From positions 868,001-932,000 of the forward strand of contig CP083824.1 of assembly GCA_023023105.1 (NCBI GenBank): 64,000 bases of DNA, in the 5' to 3' direction. The DNA comes from Enterobacter ludwigii (lineage in GTDB: Bacteria; Pseudomonadota; Gammaproteobacteria; Enterobacterales; Enterobacteriaceae). The stretch's first letter is position 1, and the number at the start of each line of letters is the position of its first letter. The notes beneath the pieces were generated by a model. The model did no database searches, had not been told where the DNA came from, and was given only the letters and a program-made list of their open reading frames with translations. Both the position numbers and the translations under genes were made by a program. This document shows positions 9,736 through 24,786 of the stretch, piece after piece.

Positions 9736-10560
9736 TTAATCGATGGTGCGCAGCAGTTCGTTGATGCCAACTTTGCCACGAGTTTTCGCATCGACTTTCT
9801 TCACGATAACCGCACAGTACAGGCTGTATTTGCCATCTTTTGACGGCAGGTTGCCGGAAACCACCACGGAGCCCGCCGGAACGCGACCGTAATGCACTTC
9901 ACCGGTTTCACGGTCGTAGATACGGGTGCTTTGGCCGATGTAAACGCCCATGGAGATCACAGAGCCTTCTTCCACGATCACACCTTCAACCACTTCTGAG
10001 CGTGCGCCGATGAAGCAGTTGTCTTCGATGATGGTTGGGTTAGCCTGCAGTGGCTCCAGGACGCCACCGATACCGACGCCGCCGGACAGGTGAACGTTCT
10101 TACCGATCTGCGCGCAGGAGCCAACGGTAGCCCAGGTATCCACCATGGTACCTTCGTCAACGTAGGCACCGATGTTCACGTAGGATGGCATCAGCACGGT
10201 GTTGCGCGCGATAAAAGCACCCTGACGAACTGCCGCTGGTGGAACCACGCGGAAACCTTCTTTCTGGAAACGCGCTTCGTCATAGTCAGCGAATTTCATT
10301 GGCACTTTATCGAAGTAGCGGCTTTCAGCTCCGTCGATAACCTGGTTATCGTTGATACGGAAAGAGAGCAGCACGGCTTTCTTCAGCCATTGATGAGTGA
10401 CCCACTGACCGTCGATTTTTTCTGCCACACGCAATGCGCCGGAATCCAGCAGGGAAATAACCTGGTTTACCGCTTCACGGGTCACGGTATCCACATTGGC
10501 CGGGGTGATCTCGGCGCGACGCTCAAAAGCGGACTCAATAACGTTCTGTAACTGCTGCAT
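9736..10560 (-). CDS. dapD: tetrahydrodipicolinate N-succinyltransferase
   Basis: Transfers succinyl from succinyl-CoA to tetrahydrodipicolinate in the lysine and meso-diaminopimelate pathway, and so feeds peptidoglycan. It has 274 residues, the normal length. After an N-terminal helical domain comes a left-handed beta-helix of hexapeptide repeats (about 105-230: [31 protein letters not shown]). It follows glnD by 32 bp on the same strand and has its own terminator. Confidence 0.98.
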   Translation of the reverse strand: MQQLQNVIESAFERRAEITPANVDTVTREAVNQVISLLDSGALRVAEKIDGQWVTHQWLKKAVLLSFRINDNQVIDGAESRYFDKVPMKFADYDEARFQKEGFRVVPPAAVRQGAFIARNTVLMPSYVNIGAYVDEGTMVDTWATVGSCAQIGKNVHLSGGVGIGGVLEPLQANPTIIEDNCFIGARSEVVEGVIVEEGSVISMGVYIGQSTRIYDRETGEVHYGRVPAGSVVVSGNLPSKDGKYSLYCAVIVKKVDAKTRGKVGINELLRTID

Positions 10561-10592
10561 TGTTTACTCTTTCCATTTCACTAAAAAACACG

Positions 10593-13330
<2,738 letters not shown>

Positions 13331-13331
13331 A

Positions 13332-14126
13332 TCATTCATCGTGCGTCAGTATCGCCGGGATAGTGTCATCCTTGCGCAACGTCATAATTTCGCAGCCGTT
13401 GTCTGTTACCACAATAGTATGCTCGTACTGCGCAGACAAGCTTCTGTCTTTGGTTTTCACCGTCCAGCCATCTTTCATGGTGCGGATGCGGTAGTCACCG
13501 GCGTTGACCATCGGCTCGATGGTGAAGGTCATGCCTTTTTGCAGCACTACGCCGCCATCATCTGCATCATAGTGCAGAACCTGCGGTTCTTCGTGGAACA
13601 CACGGCCAATGCCGTGACCGCAGTATTCGCGAACGACGGAGAACCCTTCCGCTTCCACGAACTTCTGAATCGCGGCACCAATGGTACGCAGGCGAATACC
13701 CGGTTTCACCATTTTCAGCGCCAGGTAGAGGCTCTCTTGCGTCACTTTACACAGACGCTCGCCCAGAATGGTTGGCTTGCCAACGATGAACATCTTAGAG
13801 GTGTCACCGTGGTAGTCATCTTTAATGACCGTCACGTCGATGTTGACGATGTCGCCATCTTTGAGCAGTTTTTCGTTGTCCGGAATACCGTGGCAAACCA
13901 CTTCATTAATAGAAATGCAGACGGATTTCGGGAAACCGTGGTAGCCGAGGCAGGCGGATACCGCATGCTGCTCGTTCACAATATAGTCGTTACAGATGCG
14001 GTCCAGTTCACCGGTGCTGACGCCCGGCTTCACGAACGGCTCGATCATTTCCAGCACTTCCGCGGCCAGACGACCGGCGACGCGCATCTTTTCAATTTCT
14101 TCAGGTGTCTTAATAGAGATAGCCAT
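13332..14126 (-). CDS. map: type I methionine aminopeptidase
   Basis: Removes the initiator methionine from nascent proteins; essential. It has 264 residues as in E. coli. All dinuclear metal ligands are visible: D97, D108, H171, E204 and E235, with substrate-contacting H79 and H178. Residue 176 is Val in GRVFHEE where E. coli has Gly; this position varies across the family. Divergent from rpsB. Confidence 0.98.
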   Translation of the reverse strand: MAISIKTPEEIEKMRVAGRLAAEVLEMIEPFVKPGVSTGELDRICNDYIVNEQHAVSACLGYHGFPKSVCISINEVVCHGIPDNEKLLKDGDIVNIDVTVIKDDYHGDTSKMFIVGKPTILGERLCKVTQESLYLALKMVKPGIRLRTIGAAIQKFVEAEGFSVVREYCGHGIGRVFHEEPQVLHYDADDGGVVLQKGMTFTIEPMVNAGDYRIRTMKDGWTVKTKDRSLSAQYEHTIVVTDNGCEIMTLRKDDTIPAILTHDE

Positions 14127-15173
<1,047 letters not shown>

Positions 15174-15207
15174 TAAGGTTTCACCCCTTATTAGTACCGT
15201 GTATGAA

Positions 15208-15234
15208 TAGGGGCCCATTATCGGCCCCTTTTTT
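15208..15234 (+). terminator. rpsB-tsf intergenic terminator/attenuator
   Basis: Stem ggggcc / ggcccc followed by six T residues. In E. coli a partial terminator at this position lets a fraction of transcripts continue into tsf; the same role is inferred here. Confidence 0.8.
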
Positions 15235-15290
15235 CAATTTACACTGTTTGGCCGCAGGCCGGGCAGTTCACATCTCCCGAGGATTTAAGA

Positions 15291-16142
15291 ATGGCTGAAA
15301 TTACCGCATCCCTGGTAAAAGAGCTGCGCGAGCGTACTGGCGCAGGCATGATGGATTGCAAAAAAGCGCTGACTGAAGCGAACGGCGACATCGAGCTGGC
15401 AATCGAAAACATGCGTAAATCCGGTGCGATCAAAGCAGCTAAAAAAGCAGGCAACGTTGCTGCTGACGGCGTGATCATCACTAAAATCGACGGCACTTAC
15501 GGCATCATTCTGGAAGTTAACTGCCAGACTGACTTCGTTGCTAAAGATGGTGGTTTCCAGGCATTTGCTAACAAAGTTCTGGACGCTGCAGTTGCTGGCA
15601 AAATCACTGACGTTGAAGTTCTGAAAGCACAGTTCGAAGAAGAACGTGTTGCGCTGGTTGCTAAAATCGGTGAGAACATCAACATCCGTCGTGTTGCTTC
15701 TCTGGAAGGTGACGTTCTGGGCTCTTACCAGCACGGTGCGCGTATCGGCGTTCTGGTTGCTGCTAAAGGTGCTGACGAAGAGCTGGTTAAACAGCTGGCT
15801 ATGCACATCGCTGCAAGCAAACCAGAATTCGTTAAGCCAGAAGACGTGTCTGCTGAAGTGGTAGAGAAAGAGTACCAGGTTCAGCTGGACATCGCGATGC
15901 AGTCTGGTAAACCAAAAGAAATCGCAGAGAAAATGGTTGAAGGCCGCATGAAGAAATTCACCGGCGAAGTTTCTCTGACTGGCCAGCCATTCGTAATGGA
16001 TCCAAGCAAGTCTGTTGCTCAGCTGCTGAAAGAGCACAACGCTGACGTAACTGGCTTCATCCGCTTCGAAGTGGGCGAAGGCATCGAGAAAGTTGAGACT
16101 GACTTCGCAGCAGAAGTTGCTGCAATGTCCAAGCAGTCTTAA
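15291..16142 (+). CDS. tsf: translation elongation factor Ts
   Basis: Guanine nucleotide exchange factor that recycles EF-Tu-GDP to EF-Tu-GTP. It has 283 residues. Visible are the N-terminal UBA-like domain ([20 protein letters not shown]), the TDFVAKD motif that contacts EF-Tu near residue 80, and the two-part core. Highly biased codons. Co-transcribed with rpsB by read-through and followed by a strong terminator. Confidence 0.99.
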   Translation: MAEITASLVKELRERTGAGMMDCKKALTEANGDIELAIENMRKSGAIKAAKKAGNVAADGVIITKIDGTYGIILEVNCQTDFVAKDGGFQAFANKVLDAAVAGKITDVEVLKAQFEEERVALVAKIGENINIRRVASLEGDVLGSYQHGARIGVLVAAKGADEELVKQLAMHIAASKPEFVKPEDVSAEVVEKEYQVQLDIAMQSGKPKEIAEKMVEGRMKKFTGEVSLTGQPFVMDPSKSVAQLLKEHNADVTGFIRFEVGEGIEKVETDFAAEVAAMSKQS

Positions 16143-16153
16143 TGATTGAAAAG

Positions 16154-16180
16154 GAGCCGCCTGAGGGCGGCTTCTTTTTG
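16154..16180 (+). terminator. rpsB-tsf operon terminator
   Basis: The stem agccgcc / ggcggct with a short loop is followed by tcttttt, 12 bp after the tsf stop codon. Confidence 0.85.
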
Positions 16181-16292
16181 TCACCCGTCACAGGAAATCA
16201 GACAGGCTCCAGTATCGCTGTGCTGATTTGCGGCATATCATGTCGCCAGAATTAACCCCCATCTTAATCGTTGACAGTCTCAGGAAAGAAAC

Positions 16293-17018
16293 ATGGCTAC
16301 CAATGCAAAACCCGTGTACAAACGCATTCTGCTTAAGCTGAGTGGCGAAGCGCTGCAGGGATCGGAAGGCTTCGGTATTGACGCAAGCATCCTTGATCGC
16401 ATGGCACAGGAAATCAAAGAACTGGTCGAACTGGGTATCCAGGTTGGCGTGGTCATTGGCGGTGGCAACCTTTTCCGTGGTGCTGGTCTGGCGAAAGCGG
16501 GGATGAACCGCGTTGTGGGCGACCACATGGGTATGCTGGCAACCGTCATGAATGGCCTGGCAATGCGTGATGCACTGCATCGCGCCTATGTGAATGCCCG
16601 CCTGATGTCCGCGATTCCACTGAATGGCGTATGCGATAATTACAGCTGGGCAGAAGCGATTAGCCTGCTGCGCAACAACCGCGTGGTGATCCTCTCCGCC
16701 GGTACGGGTAACCCGTTCTTTACAACCGATTCCGCTGCCTGCCTGCGCGGTATCGAGATCGAAGCCGATGTGGTACTGAAAGCGACCAAAGTAGACGGCG
16801 TGTTTACTGCCGACCCGGCAAAAGATCCTTCTGCCACCATGTACGATCAGCTGAGCTACAGCGAAGTGCTGGATAAAGAGCTGAAAGTGATGGATCTTGC
16901 CGCCTTCACGCTGGCTCGCGACCACAAACTGCCGATCCGTGTCTTCAACATGAACAAGCCAGGCGCACTGCGTCGCGTGGTCATGGGTGAAAAAGAAGGC
17001 ACTTTGATCACGGAATAA
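16293..17018 (+). CDS. pyrH: UMP kinase
   Basis: Hexameric amino-acid-kinase-family enzyme that phosphorylates UMP to UDP; activated by GTP and inhibited by UTP. It has 241 residues as in E. coli. [14 protein letters not shown] near the N terminus and GGGNLFRG near 55-62 form the nucleotide and phosphate-binding loops; the [15 protein letters not shown] region lies near 130. It stands 150 bp after tsf with its own upstream region. Confidence 0.98.
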   Translation: MATNAKPVYKRILLKLSGEALQGSEGFGIDASILDRMAQEIKELVELGIQVGVVIGGGNLFRGAGLAKAGMNRVVGDHMGMLATVMNGLAMRDALHRAYVNARLMSAIPLNGVCDNYSWAEAISLLRNNRVVILSAGTGNPFFTTDSAACLRGIEIEADVVLKATKVDGVFTADPAKDPSATMYDQLSYSEVLDKELKVMDLAAFTLARDHKLPIRVFNMNKPGALRRVVMGEKEGTLITE

Positions 17019-17039
17019 TTTCCGTTGACGCTAAATACA

Positions 17040-17076
17040 GGTAAGATTCCGCTTTATTTTGTAGTGGTATCTTACC
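17040..17076 (+). terminator. hairpin after pyrH, possible terminator
   Basis: GGTAAGAT (17040-17047) pairs with ATCTTACC (17069-17076) across a 21-nt loop. There is no T-run after it, so it may be a processing or Rho-associated hairpin rather than an intrinsic terminator. Confidence 0.4.
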
Positions 17077-17185
17077 CGGGCGCGCCTTTGGCGTTGTCAT
17101 GAATTAAACGCGACTATACTTAGCACACCTGTAGCGCTGTGCTGGCGGATAGTCTGCCTGAGACAAGTTTTCAAGGATTCGTAAC

Positions 17186-17743
17186 GTGATTAACGACATC
17201 AGAAAAGATGCTGAAGTACGCATGGAAAAATGCGTAGAAGCGTTCAAAACCCAAATCAGCAAAATCCGTACTGGCCGTGCTTCCCCAAGCCTGCTGGATG
17301 GCATCATCGTAGAATACTACGGTACGCCAACCCCTCTGCGTCAGCTGGCAAGCGTGACGGTTGAAGATACCCGTACGCTGAAAATCAACGTATTCGATCG
17401 TTCTATGGGCCCGGCCGTTGAGAAAGCGATCATGGCGTCTGACCTCGGTCTGAACCCAAGCTCTGCGGGCGCTGATATCCGCGTTCCACTTCCTCCGCTG
17501 ACGGAAGAGCGTCGTAAAGACCTGATCAAAGTCGTTCGTGGCGAAGCTGAGCAGGGTCGCGTTTCCGTTCGTAACGTACGTCGCGACGCGAACGATAAAG
17601 TCAAAGCGCTGCTGAAAGAAAAAGAGATCAGTGAAGATGACGATCGTCGTTCACAGGACGATGTTCAGAAAATGACTGATGCTGCCATCAAGAAAATTGA
17701 TGCGGCGCTGGCAGATAAAGAAGCGGAACTGATGCAGTTCTGA
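17186..17743 (+). CDS. frr: ribosome recycling factor
   Basis: Splits post-termination ribosomes together with EF-G and IF3; essential. It has 185 residues. The protein begins with a GTG codon (also used in E. coli), giving [31 protein letters not shown] and the C-terminal helix ending KEAELMQF form the long three-helix bundle. A terminator hairpin follows at 17762. Confidence 0.98.
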   Translation: MINDIRKDAEVRMEKCVEAFKTQISKIRTGRASPSLLDGIIVEYYGTPTPLRQLASVTVEDTRTLKINVFDRSMGPAVEKAIMASDLGLNPSSAGADIRVPLPPLTEERRKDLIKVVRGEAEQGRVSVRNVRRDANDKVKALLKEKEISEDDDRRSQDDVQKMTDAAIKKIDAALADKEAELMQF

Positions 17744-17761
17744 TTTCTGTCGTACACTGAT

Positions 17762-17810
17762 AAACGCCGTTCAGAGGGACTTCGGGTCTTGCTGGCGGCG
17801 TTTTGCTTTT
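17762..17810 (+). terminator. frr terminator
   Basis: The arm aaacgccg (17762-17769) pairs with cggcgtttt (17796-17804). An inner part of the loop can also fold (ggacttcgggtctt). A run tttgctttt follows. Confidence 0.75.
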
Positions 17811-17838
17811 ATCTGGTCTAACTTTTTTCGGGCATCTC

Positions 17839-19038
17839 ATGAAGCATTTAACACTCCTCGGCTCAACCGGCTCTATCGGTTGCAGTACTCTCGACGTCGT
17901 TCGCCATAATCCTGAACTTTACACCGTGACAGCGCTGGTGGCCGGTAAGAATGTGCAGCGAATGGTCGAGCAGTGCCTGGAGTTTTCACCCCGCTATGCG
18001 GTGATGGATGACGAAGAGAGTGCGCGTCTGCTGAAAGTGCAACTGCGTGAAAAGGGCTGTCGAACTGAGGTTCTGAGTGGACAACAGGCAGCTTGTGAGA
18101 TGACTGCGCTGGATGAGGTTGACCAGGTTATGGCGGCCATCGTCGGGGCGGCTGGGCTGTTGCCAACACTTGCCGCAATTGATGCCGGTAAGGATGTTCT
18201 GCTAGCCAATAAAGAGTCTCTGGTTACCTGCGGACGTTTGTTTATGGAAGCGGTGAAGCAGCGCGGGGCGCGTCTTTTACCGGTCGATAGCGAGCACAAC
18301 GCGATTTTTCAGAGTTTACCGCAACCTTTTCAACAGAACCTGGGGTACGCTGACCTTGAGCAGAATGGTGTGGTGTCTATTCTGCTTACCGGGTCTGGTG
18401 GCCCGTTCCGCGAAACGCCACTGTCTGAACTGAGCGCAATGACGCCGGATCAGGCGTGCCGTCATCCGAACTGGTCAATGGGGCGTAAAATCTCCGTTGA
18501 CTCTGCCACCATGATGAATAAAGGTCTGGAATACATTGAAGCGCGCTGGCTGTTTAATGCGTCAGCGAAACAGATGGAAGTACTGATCCACCCGCAATCG
18601 GTGATTCACTCGATGGTGCGCTATCAGGATGGCAGTGTGCTGGCACAGTTGGGCGAGCCGGATATGCGTACGCCAATTGCCCATTCAATGGCGTGGCCAA
18701 ATCGAGTGAAATCTGGCGTGAAGCCGCTTGATTTCTGCAAGTTAAGTTCTTTGACATTTAGCGAACCAGATTACGATCGCTATCCGTGTCTGAAGCTTGC
18801 GATGCATGCCTTTGACCAGGGGCAGGCGGCGACGACGGCACTGAATGCAGCTAATGAAATTACCGTTGAGGCATTTTTGAATCAGCAGATCCGTTTTACC
18901 GATATTGCAGTGTTGAATTTATCGGTACTGGAAATGATGGATTTGCGTGAACCACAAAGTGTGGAAGAGGTGCTGGCGGTAGATACAGCGGCTCGTGATA
19001 TTGCGCGTAAACAAGTGACACGTCCCGCAAGCTGGTGA
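17839..19038 (+). CDS. dxr: 1-deoxy-D-xylulose 5-phosphate reductoisomerase
   Basis: Converts DXP to MEP with NADPH, the committed step of the non-mevalonate isoprenoid pathway; the target of fosmidomycin. It has 399 residues (E. coli 398). The NADPH motif GSTGSIG is at 8-14; the metal and substrate site D150-S-E152 lies in VDSEHNAIF, and [14 protein letters not shown] near 220 carries the third acid. The start was moved 12 codons down from an in-frame TTG at 17803, which lies inside the frr terminator. Confidence 0.97.
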   Translation: MKHLTLLGSTGSIGCSTLDVVRHNPELYTVTALVAGKNVQRMVEQCLEFSPRYAVMDDEESARLLKVQLREKGCRTEVLSGQQAACEMTALDEVDQVMAAIVGAAGLLPTLAAIDAGKDVLLANKESLVTCGRLFMEAVKQRGARLLPVDSEHNAIFQSLPQPFQQNLGYADLEQNGVVSILLTGSGGPFRETPLSELSAMTPDQACRHPNWSMGRKISVDSATMMNKGLEYIEARWLFNASAKQMEVLIHPQSVIHSMVRYQDGSVLAQLGEPDMRTPIAHSMAWPNRVKSGVKPLDFCKLSSLTFSEPDYDRYPCLKLAMHAFDQGQAATTALNAANEITVEAFLNQQIRFTDIAVLNLSVLEMMDLREPQSVEEVLAVDTAARDIARKQVTRPASW

Positions 19039-19136
19039 TAAAGCAAGCACTAGTCGTCGTGCTATTTGTTAGCGTTGGGCTTCAGTGATATAGTCTGCGC
19101 CACCTGATCGCAGGTATTTGACTTAATGTGGTCAGG

Positions 19137-19163
19137 TAAGCCGTGGTTTGACACGGCTTTTTT
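19137..19163 (+). terminator. hairpin terminator between dxr and uppS
   Basis: Stem agccgtg / cacggct followed by a run of T, 60 bp before uppS. It lies in a 186-bp gap that also holds a looser pair, ACCTGA and TCAGGT, upstream of it. It probably ends the dxr transcript, leaving uppS to start from its own promoter nearby. Confidence 0.75.
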
Positions 19164-19224
19164 ATGTATAGGCTTCAGTATTCCTGAGTACCGTTAAATC
19201 CTTTTCAGGGACAAAAAACGCGTT

Positions 19225-19983
19225 ATGTTGTCTGCGAATCAACCAATAAGCGAAAACTTGCCAGCTCATGGCTGTCGTCATGTAGCAATCATTATGGATG
19301 GCAACGGCCGCTGGGCGAAAAGACAAGGGAAGATACGAGCCTTTGGGCATAAAGCTGGGGCGAAATCTGTTCGCCGCGCCGTTTCTTTTGCCGCCAATAA
19401 CGGCATTGATGCGTTAACGCTCTATGCTTTTAGCAGTGAAAACTGGAATCGACCTCCGCAGGAAGTAACCGCGTTGATGGAATTGTTTGTGTGGGCGCTC
19501 GACAGCGAAGTAAAAAGCCTGCACCGCCACAACGTCCGCCTGCGTATCATTGGCGATACCAGTCGTTTTAACTCACGTTTGCAGGAACGGATTCGTAAAG
19601 CAGAAGCGCTGACTGAGAATAATACGGGTCTGACGCTCAATATTGCGGCGAATTACGGCGGACGCTGGGATATTATCCAGGGCGTTCGGCATCTTGCCGA
19701 ACAGGTTCAGGAAGGGCTGTTGAGACCCGACCAAATTGATGAAGAGGCGCTGAACAAGCAAATCTGCATGAATGAACAGGCACCTGTGGATTTGGTAATT
19801 AGGACAGGGGGGGAACATCGCATAAGTAACTTTTTGATATGGCAAATTGCCTATGCCGAACTTTACTTTACGGATGTTCTTTGGCCCGATTTTGATGAAC
19901 AAGACTTTGAAGGTGCGCTGCATGCCTTTGCCAATCGAGAGCGTCGTTTCGGCGGCACCGAGCCTGGTGGCGACAAAGCCTGA
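19225..19983 (+). CDS. uppS: undecaprenyl diphosphate synthase
   Basis: Cis-prenyltransferase that adds eight isopentenyl units to farnesyl diphosphate, making the C55 carrier lipid for peptidoglycan, O antigen and other glycans. It has 252 residues (E. coli 253). The catalytic D25 lies in IIMDGNGRWAK, SENW near 75, and the family signature RTGGEHRISNFLIWQ near 193-208. Only 12 bp separate it from cdsA; the two make carrier and phospholipid precursors in sequence. Confidence 0.98.
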   Translation: MLSANQPISENLPAHGCRHVAIIMDGNGRWAKRQGKIRAFGHKAGAKSVRRAVSFAANNGIDALTLYAFSSENWNRPPQEVTALMELFVWALDSEVKSLHRHNVRLRIIGDTSRFNSRLQERIRKAEALTENNTGLTLNIAANYGGRWDIIQGVRHLAEQVQEGLLRPDQIDEEALNKQICMNEQAPVDLVIRTGGEHRISNFLIWQIAYAELYFTDVLWPDFDEQDFEGALHAFANRERRFGGTEPGGDKA

Positions 19984-19995
19984 TGGGGGTAGCTT

Positions 19996-20853
19996 TTGCT
20001 GAAGTATCGCCTGATTTCCGCTTTTGTATTAATACCCATTGTCATTGCGGCGCTGTTTTTACTGCCCCCAGTGGGATTCGCTATTGTTACGCTGGTGGTC
20101 TGTATGCTCGCCGCGTGGGAATGGGGACAGTTTAGCGGCTTTACCTCACGCAGTCAGCGAGTATGGCTTGCGGTACTCTGTGGCTTTATCCTGGCCATAA
20201 TGCTGTTTACGTTGCCTGAATATCATCATGATATTCATCAACCGCTGGTTGCTGGTTCCCTGTGGGTATCGCTGGCCTGGTGGGTTGCTGCTCTGCTGCT
20301 GGTGCTTTTCTACCCCGGCTCTGCGGCAATCTGGCGTAATTCAAAAGTGCTGCGGCTTATTTTTGGTTTGCTCACGATTGTTCCATTTTTCTGGGGTATG
20401 GTCGCACTGCGTGCCTGGCACTATGACGAAAACCACTACAGCGGCGCGATCTGGCTGCTTTATGTGATGATTCTCGTTTGGGGGGCTGACTCCGGGGCCT
20501 ATATGTTTGGTAAACTGTTTGGCAAACATAAACTGGCGCCGAAGGTTTCCCCGGGTAAAACCTGGCAAGGCTTCATCGGTGGCTTGTTTACGGCAGCGAT
20601 TATCTCCTGGGGCTACGGCGTCTGGGCGAATCTGGAAGTGGCACCGTCAATACTGCTGGTGTGCTCGATTTTTGCTGCGCTTGCCTCAGTGCTCGGTGAT
20701 TTAACCGAGAGTATGTTTAAGCGTGAAGCAGGGATTAAGGACAGCGGACACCTGATTCCAGGGCATGGCGGTATACTGGATCGCATTGATAGCCTGACAG
20801 CGGCTGTTCCGGTATTTGCTTGCTTGCTTTTACTGGTATTTGGGACGATTTAA
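19996..20853 (+). CDS. cdsA: phosphatidate cytidylyltransferase
   Basis: Inner-membrane enzyme that makes CDP-diacylglycerol from CTP and phosphatidic acid, the branch point of all phospholipids. It has 285 residues with about eight hydrophobic segments. The C-terminal family signature is visible, running from [13 protein letters not shown] to [10 protein letters not shown]. It starts with TTG ([10 protein letters not shown]), as in E. coli. The gene lies between uppS and rseP with gaps of 12 and 11 bp. Confidence 0.97.
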   Translation: MLKYRLISAFVLIPIVIAALFLLPPVGFAIVTLVVCMLAAWEWGQFSGFTSRSQRVWLAVLCGFILAIMLFTLPEYHHDIHQPLVAGSLWVSLAWWVAALLLVLFYPGSAAIWRNSKVLRLIFGLLTIVPFFWGMVALRAWHYDENHYSGAIWLLYVMILVWGADSGAYMFGKLFGKHKLAPKVSPGKTWQGFIGGLFTAAIISWGYGVWANLEVAPSILLVCSIFAALASVLGDLTESMFKREAGIKDSGHLIPGHGGILDRIDSLTAAVPVFACLLLLVFGTI

Positions 20854-20864
20854 CGGAAGGTTTT

Positions 20865-22217
20865 ATGCTGAGCATTCTCTGGAATCTGGCGGCGTTCATT
20901 GTTGCACTGGGTGTACTGATTACCGTGCATGAATTTGGCCATTTCTGGGTTGCTCGCCGTTGTGGTGTGCGGGTAGAGCGATTTTCCATCGGTTTCGGTA
21001 AATCACTCTGGACGCGCACCGACCGTCACGGTACGGAATTTGTCATCGCCCTTATCCCGCTGGGCGGCTACGTTAAAATGCTCGACGAGCGCGTTGAGCC
21101 TGTCGCACCTGAATTACGACACAGCGCATTCAACAACAAAACGGTTGGACAACGCGCCGCCATCATCGCTGCCGGACCGGTAGCCAATTTCATCTTTGCT
21201 ATTTTCGCTTACTGGCTGGTGTTTATCATTGGCGTCCCCGGCGTGCGCCCTGTGGTAGGTGAAATTGCCCCCAATTCCATCGCGGCGAGTGCGCAAATTA
21301 CGTCAGGGATGGAACTTAAAGCGATTGATGGCATCGAAACCCCTGATTGGGATGCCGTGCGACTGCAACTGGTAGCCAAAATTGGTGATCAGCAGACAAC
21401 CATCAGCGTATCACCGTTTGGTTCCGACACGCGTCAGGACAAAGTGCTCGATTTACGTCACTGGCGTTTCGAGCCAGACAAAGAAGATCCCGTCGCTGCA
21501 CTGGGCATTCGTCCACGTGGCGCTCAGATTGAGCCGGTGTTAGCCGAAGTACAGGCAAATTCGGCGGCGAGCAAAGCGGGTTTGCAAGCGGGCGACAGGA
21601 TCGTTAAAGTCGATGGTCAACCATTAACAGAGTGGATGACCTTTGTTACTCTGGTGCGCGATAATCCGGGAACGTCCCTCGCACTGGAAGTTGAGAGGAA
21701 AGGTAGTCCGCTTTCGCTGACGCTGATCCCGGATACGAAGTCGGTCGGCAAAAAGGCAGAAGGGTTTGCAGGCGTTGTGCCAAAAGTGATCCCGCTGCCA
21801 GATGAGTACAAGACAATACGCCAGTATGGGCCGTTCAGCGCCATCCTTGAAGCCACGGATAAAACATGGCAACTGATGAAGCTGACGGTCAACATGTTGG
21901 GGAAATTGATAACCGGTGATGTGAAACTGAACAACCTCAGTGGGCCAATTTCGATTGCTCAGGGGGCTGGGATGTCAGCGGAATTCGGGGTGATTTACTA
22001 TCTCATGTTCCTCGCGCTGATTAGCGTGAACCTTGGGATAATCAACCTGTTCCCGCTTCCCGTTTTAGACGGGGGTCATCTGCTGTTTTTAGCGATTGAA
22101 AAGCTAAAAGGCGGACCGGTATCCGAGCGAGTTCAAGACTTTAGTTATCGCATTGGCTCGATTTTGCTGGTGCTGTTAATGGGGCTTGCACTTTTCAATG
22201 ATTTCTCTCGGTTGTAA
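20865..22217 (+). CDS. rseP: site-2 intramembrane metalloprotease RseP
   Basis: Cleaves the anti-sigma factor RseA within the membrane after DegS, releasing sigma-E, and also clears signal-peptide remnants. It has 450 residues as in E. coli. The zinc motif HEFGH is at 22-26 in the first membrane helix. Two PDZ domains lie in the periplasmic middle (about 115-310), and the third metal ligand lies in [10 protein letters not shown] near 400. The start was set at [10 protein letters not shown]; an in-frame upstream start inside cdsA was rejected. Confidence 0.97.
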   Translation: MLSILWNLAAFIVALGVLITVHEFGHFWVARRCGVRVERFSIGFGKSLWTRTDRHGTEFVIALIPLGGYVKMLDERVEPVAPELRHSAFNNKTVGQRAAIIAAGPVANFIFAIFAYWLVFIIGVPGVRPVVGEIAPNSIAASAQITSGMELKAIDGIETPDWDAVRLQLVAKIGDQQTTISVSPFGSDTRQDKVLDLRHWRFEPDKEDPVAALGIRPRGAQIEPVLAEVQANSAASKAGLQAGDRIVKVDGQPLTEWMTFVTLVRDNPGTSLALEVERKGSPLSLTLIPDTKSVGKKAEGFAGVVPKVIPLPDEYKTIRQYGPFSAILEATDKTWQLMKLTVNMLGKLITGDVKLNNLSGPISIAQGAGMSAEFGVIYYLMFLALISVNLGIINLFPLPVLDGGHLLFLAIEKLKGGPVSERVQDFSYRIGSILLVLLMGLALFNDFSRL

Positions 22218-22246
22218 GAGAGTGTTAGGAAGAACGCATAATAACG

Positions 22247-24664
22247 ATGGCGATGAAAAAGTTGCTCATAGCGTCGCTGCTGTTTAGCAGCGCCACCGTA
22301 TACGGTGCTGACGGGTTCGTAGTGAAAGACATTCATTTCGAAGGCCTCCAGCGTGTCGCCGTTGGTGCGGCCCTCCTCAGTATGCCTGTACGCCCCGGCG
22401 ATACGGTCAATGATGATGATATCAGTAACACCATCCGTGCTCTGTTTGCCACCGGCAACTTCGAGGATGTCCGCGTCCTGCGCGATGGTGATACGCTGCT
22501 GGTACAGGTAAAAGAACGTCCAACGATTGCCAGTATCACTTTCTCCGGTAACAAGTCGGTGAAAGATGACATGCTCAAGCAAAACCTTGAAGCATCGGGT
22601 GTTCGTGTGGGCGAGTCTCTGGACCGCACAACCCTTTCAGACATTGAGAAAGGTCTGGAAGACTTCTACTACAGCGTGGGTAAATACAGTGCCAGCGTGA
22701 AAGCAGTGGTAACACCTCTGCCACGTAACCGTGTTGACCTGAAGTTGGTCTTCCAGGAAGGTGTTTCTGCGAAGATCCAACAGATCAACATTGTCGGCAA
22801 CCACGCGTTTAGCACCGACGAACTGATCTCGACCTTCCAACTGCGCGATGAAGTGCCGTGGTGGAACGTGGTGGGCGATCGTAAATACCAGAAACAGAAA
22901 CTGGCGGGCGACCTTGAGACCCTGCGCAGCTACTATCTGGATCGTGGTTATGCCCGTTTCAACATTGACTCAACCCAGGTCAGTCTGACGCCGGACAAGA
23001 AAGGGATCTACATTACGATTAACATCACTGAAGGCGATCAGTACAAGCTTTCTGGTGTTGAAGTAAGTGGTAACCTGGCAGGGCATTCTGCTGAGATCGA
23101 ATCGCTGACCAAAATTCAGCCAGGCGATCTGTACAGTGGTTCCAAGGTCACCAAAATGGAAGACAGCATTAAGAAGCTGCTCGGCCGCTATGGTTATGCC
23201 TATCCTCGCGTACAAACACAGCCGGAAATTAACGACGCGGATAAAACCGTTAAGCTGCACGTGAATGTTGATGCGGGTAACCGTTTCTACGTGCGTAAGA
23301 TCCGCTTCGTTGGTAACGACACCTCTAAAGATTCCGTTCTGCGCCGCGAAATGCGTCAGATGGAAGGCGCATGGCTGGGTAGCGACCTCGTTGATCAGGG
23401 GAAAGAGCGTCTGAACCGTCTGGGTTATTTTGAAACCGTAGATACGGATACCCAGCGCGTGCCAGGTAGCCCGGATCAGGTTGATGTCGTCTATAAAGTG
23501 AAAGAGCGTAACACCGGTAGCTTCAACTTTGGTGTGGGCTACGGTACTGAAAGCGGCGTGAGCTTCCAGGTTGGTGTACAGCAGGATAACTGGCTGGGTA
23601 CGGGTTACTCTGTTGGTATTAATGGTACCAAAAACGACTACCAGACCTACTCTGAGTTCTCTGTCACTAACCCATACTTCACCGTAGACGGTGTGAGCCT
23701 GGGCGGTCGTATCTTCTATAACGACTTTAAAGCTGACAACGCGGATCTGTCCTCTTACACCAACAAGAGTTACGGTGCAGATGGTACGCTTGGCTTCCCT
23801 GTCAACGAATACAACACGCTGCGTGCGGGCTTAGGTTACGTGCATAACGACCTGTCCAACATGCAACCGCAGGTGGCGATGTGGCGTTATCTGGACTCTA
23901 TTGGCCAGCCAACCAGCAAAAGCGGTCATGACAACGGCTTTGCCGCGGATGACTTCACCTTTAACTACGGCTGGACCTATAACCGTCTTGACCGTGGTTA
24001 CTTCCCGACGGAAGGTTCTCGTGTCAACCTGAACGGTAAAGTGACCGTACCGGGTTCCGATAACGAGTTCTATAAGGTCACGCTGGATACCGCGTCTTAC
24101 TTCCCAATTGATGACGACCACAAGTGGGTGGTTCTGGGTCGTACCCGTTGGGGCTATGGTGATGGTCTGGGTGGCAAGGAACTGCCATTCTATGAGAACT
24201 TCTATGCCGGTGGTTCCAGCACCGTTCGTGGCTTCCAGTCCAACAACATTGGTCCGAAAGCGGTCTACTACGGCGGAAACGACAAAGATAATTGTAATAA
24301 GTCCTCGACTTCCGACGTTTGTAGCTCCAATGATGCTGTGGGCGGTAACGCCATGGCCGTTGCCAGCCTGGAGTTCATCACACCAACGCCGTTTATCAGT
24401 GATAAATATGCGAACTCAGTCCGTACGTCCTTCTTCTGGGATGCCGGTACTGTGTGGGATACCAACTGGCAGAATACTGCTCAGATGCGTGCAGAAGGTA
24501 TTCCTGACTACAGCGATCCGAGCAATATTCGCATGTCTGCCGGTATCGCATTACAATGGATGTCACCGCTGGGGCCGTTGGTCTTCTCTTACGCCCAGCC
24601 GTTTAAGAAATATGATGGAGATAAGTCGGAGCAATTCCAGTTTAACATTGGTAAAACCTGGTAA
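22247..24664 (+). CDS. bamA: outer membrane protein assembly factor BamA
   Basis: Central barrel of the BAM complex that folds and inserts outer-membrane beta-barrels; essential. It has 805 residues (E. coli 810). Signal peptide 1-20, five POTRA domains to about 420, then a 16-strand barrel ending in F-x-F-x-x-GKTW with a C-terminal aromatic. The conserved VRGF of loop 6 is at 660-663. The nearby extracellular segment is shorter than in E. coli and different in sequence but keeps a cysteine pair (C683, C692). It follows rseP by 29 bp and precedes skp, its periplasmic partner. Confidence 0.98.
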   Translation: MAMKKLLIASLLFSSATVYGADGFVVKDIHFEGLQRVAVGAALLSMPVRPGDTVNDDDISNTIRALFATGNFEDVRVLRDGDTLLVQVKERPTIASITFSGNKSVKDDMLKQNLEASGVRVGESLDRTTLSDIEKGLEDFYYSVGKYSASVKAVVTPLPRNRVDLKLVFQEGVSAKIQQINIVGNHAFSTDELISTFQLRDEVPWWNVVGDRKYQKQKLAGDLETLRSYYLDRGYARFNIDSTQVSLTPDKKGIYITINITEGDQYKLSGVEVSGNLAGHSAEIESLTKIQPGDLYSGSKVTKMEDSIKKLLGRYGYAYPRVQTQPEINDADKTVKLHVNVDAGNRFYVRKIRFVGNDTSKDSVLRREMRQMEGAWLGSDLVDQGKERLNRLGYFETVDTDTQRVPGSPDQVDVVYKVKERNTGSFNFGVGYGTESGVSFQVGVQQDNWLGTGYSVGINGTKNDYQTYSEFSVTNPYFTVDGVSLGGRIFYNDFKADNADLSSYTNKSYGADGTLGFPVNEYNTLRAGLGYVHNDLSNMQPQVAMWRYLDSIGQPTSKSGHDNGFAADDFTFNYGWTYNRLDRGYFPTEGSRVNLNGKVTVPGSDNEFYKVTLDTASYFPIDDDHKWVVLGRTRWGYGDGLGGKELPFYENFYAGGSSTVRGFQSNNIGPKAVYYGGNDKDNCNKSSTSDVCSSNDAVGGNAMAVASLEFITPTPFISDKYANSVRTSFFWDAGTVWDTNWQNTAQMRAEGIPDYSDPSNIRMSAGIALQWMSPLGPLVFSYAQPFKKYDGDKSEQFQFNIGKTW

Positions 24665-24786
24665 TAATCCGCTGCAAAGGAATGCGTTGGCAGTGTAGCG
24701 CTGACAACTGGCGATCGGTAACACGGTCGCCTTGCCACGCAAAGAACGGTACCTTCTGGTGCCAATGGGATGGTAAGGAGTTAATT

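Noticed and set aside
13857..13864. Gly-to-Val change at residue 176 of methionine aminopeptidase as a damaged active site
   Set aside because: All metal ligands and contact histidines are present, and this loop position varies among family members.
15285..16184. Long open frame antisense to tsf (299 codons), with similar long antisense frames over map, lpxA, accA and proS
   Set aside because: Strong codon bias of highly expressed genes keeps the opposite frame free of stops. The proteins are low-complexity (rich in Phe, His, Asn) and resemble no family.
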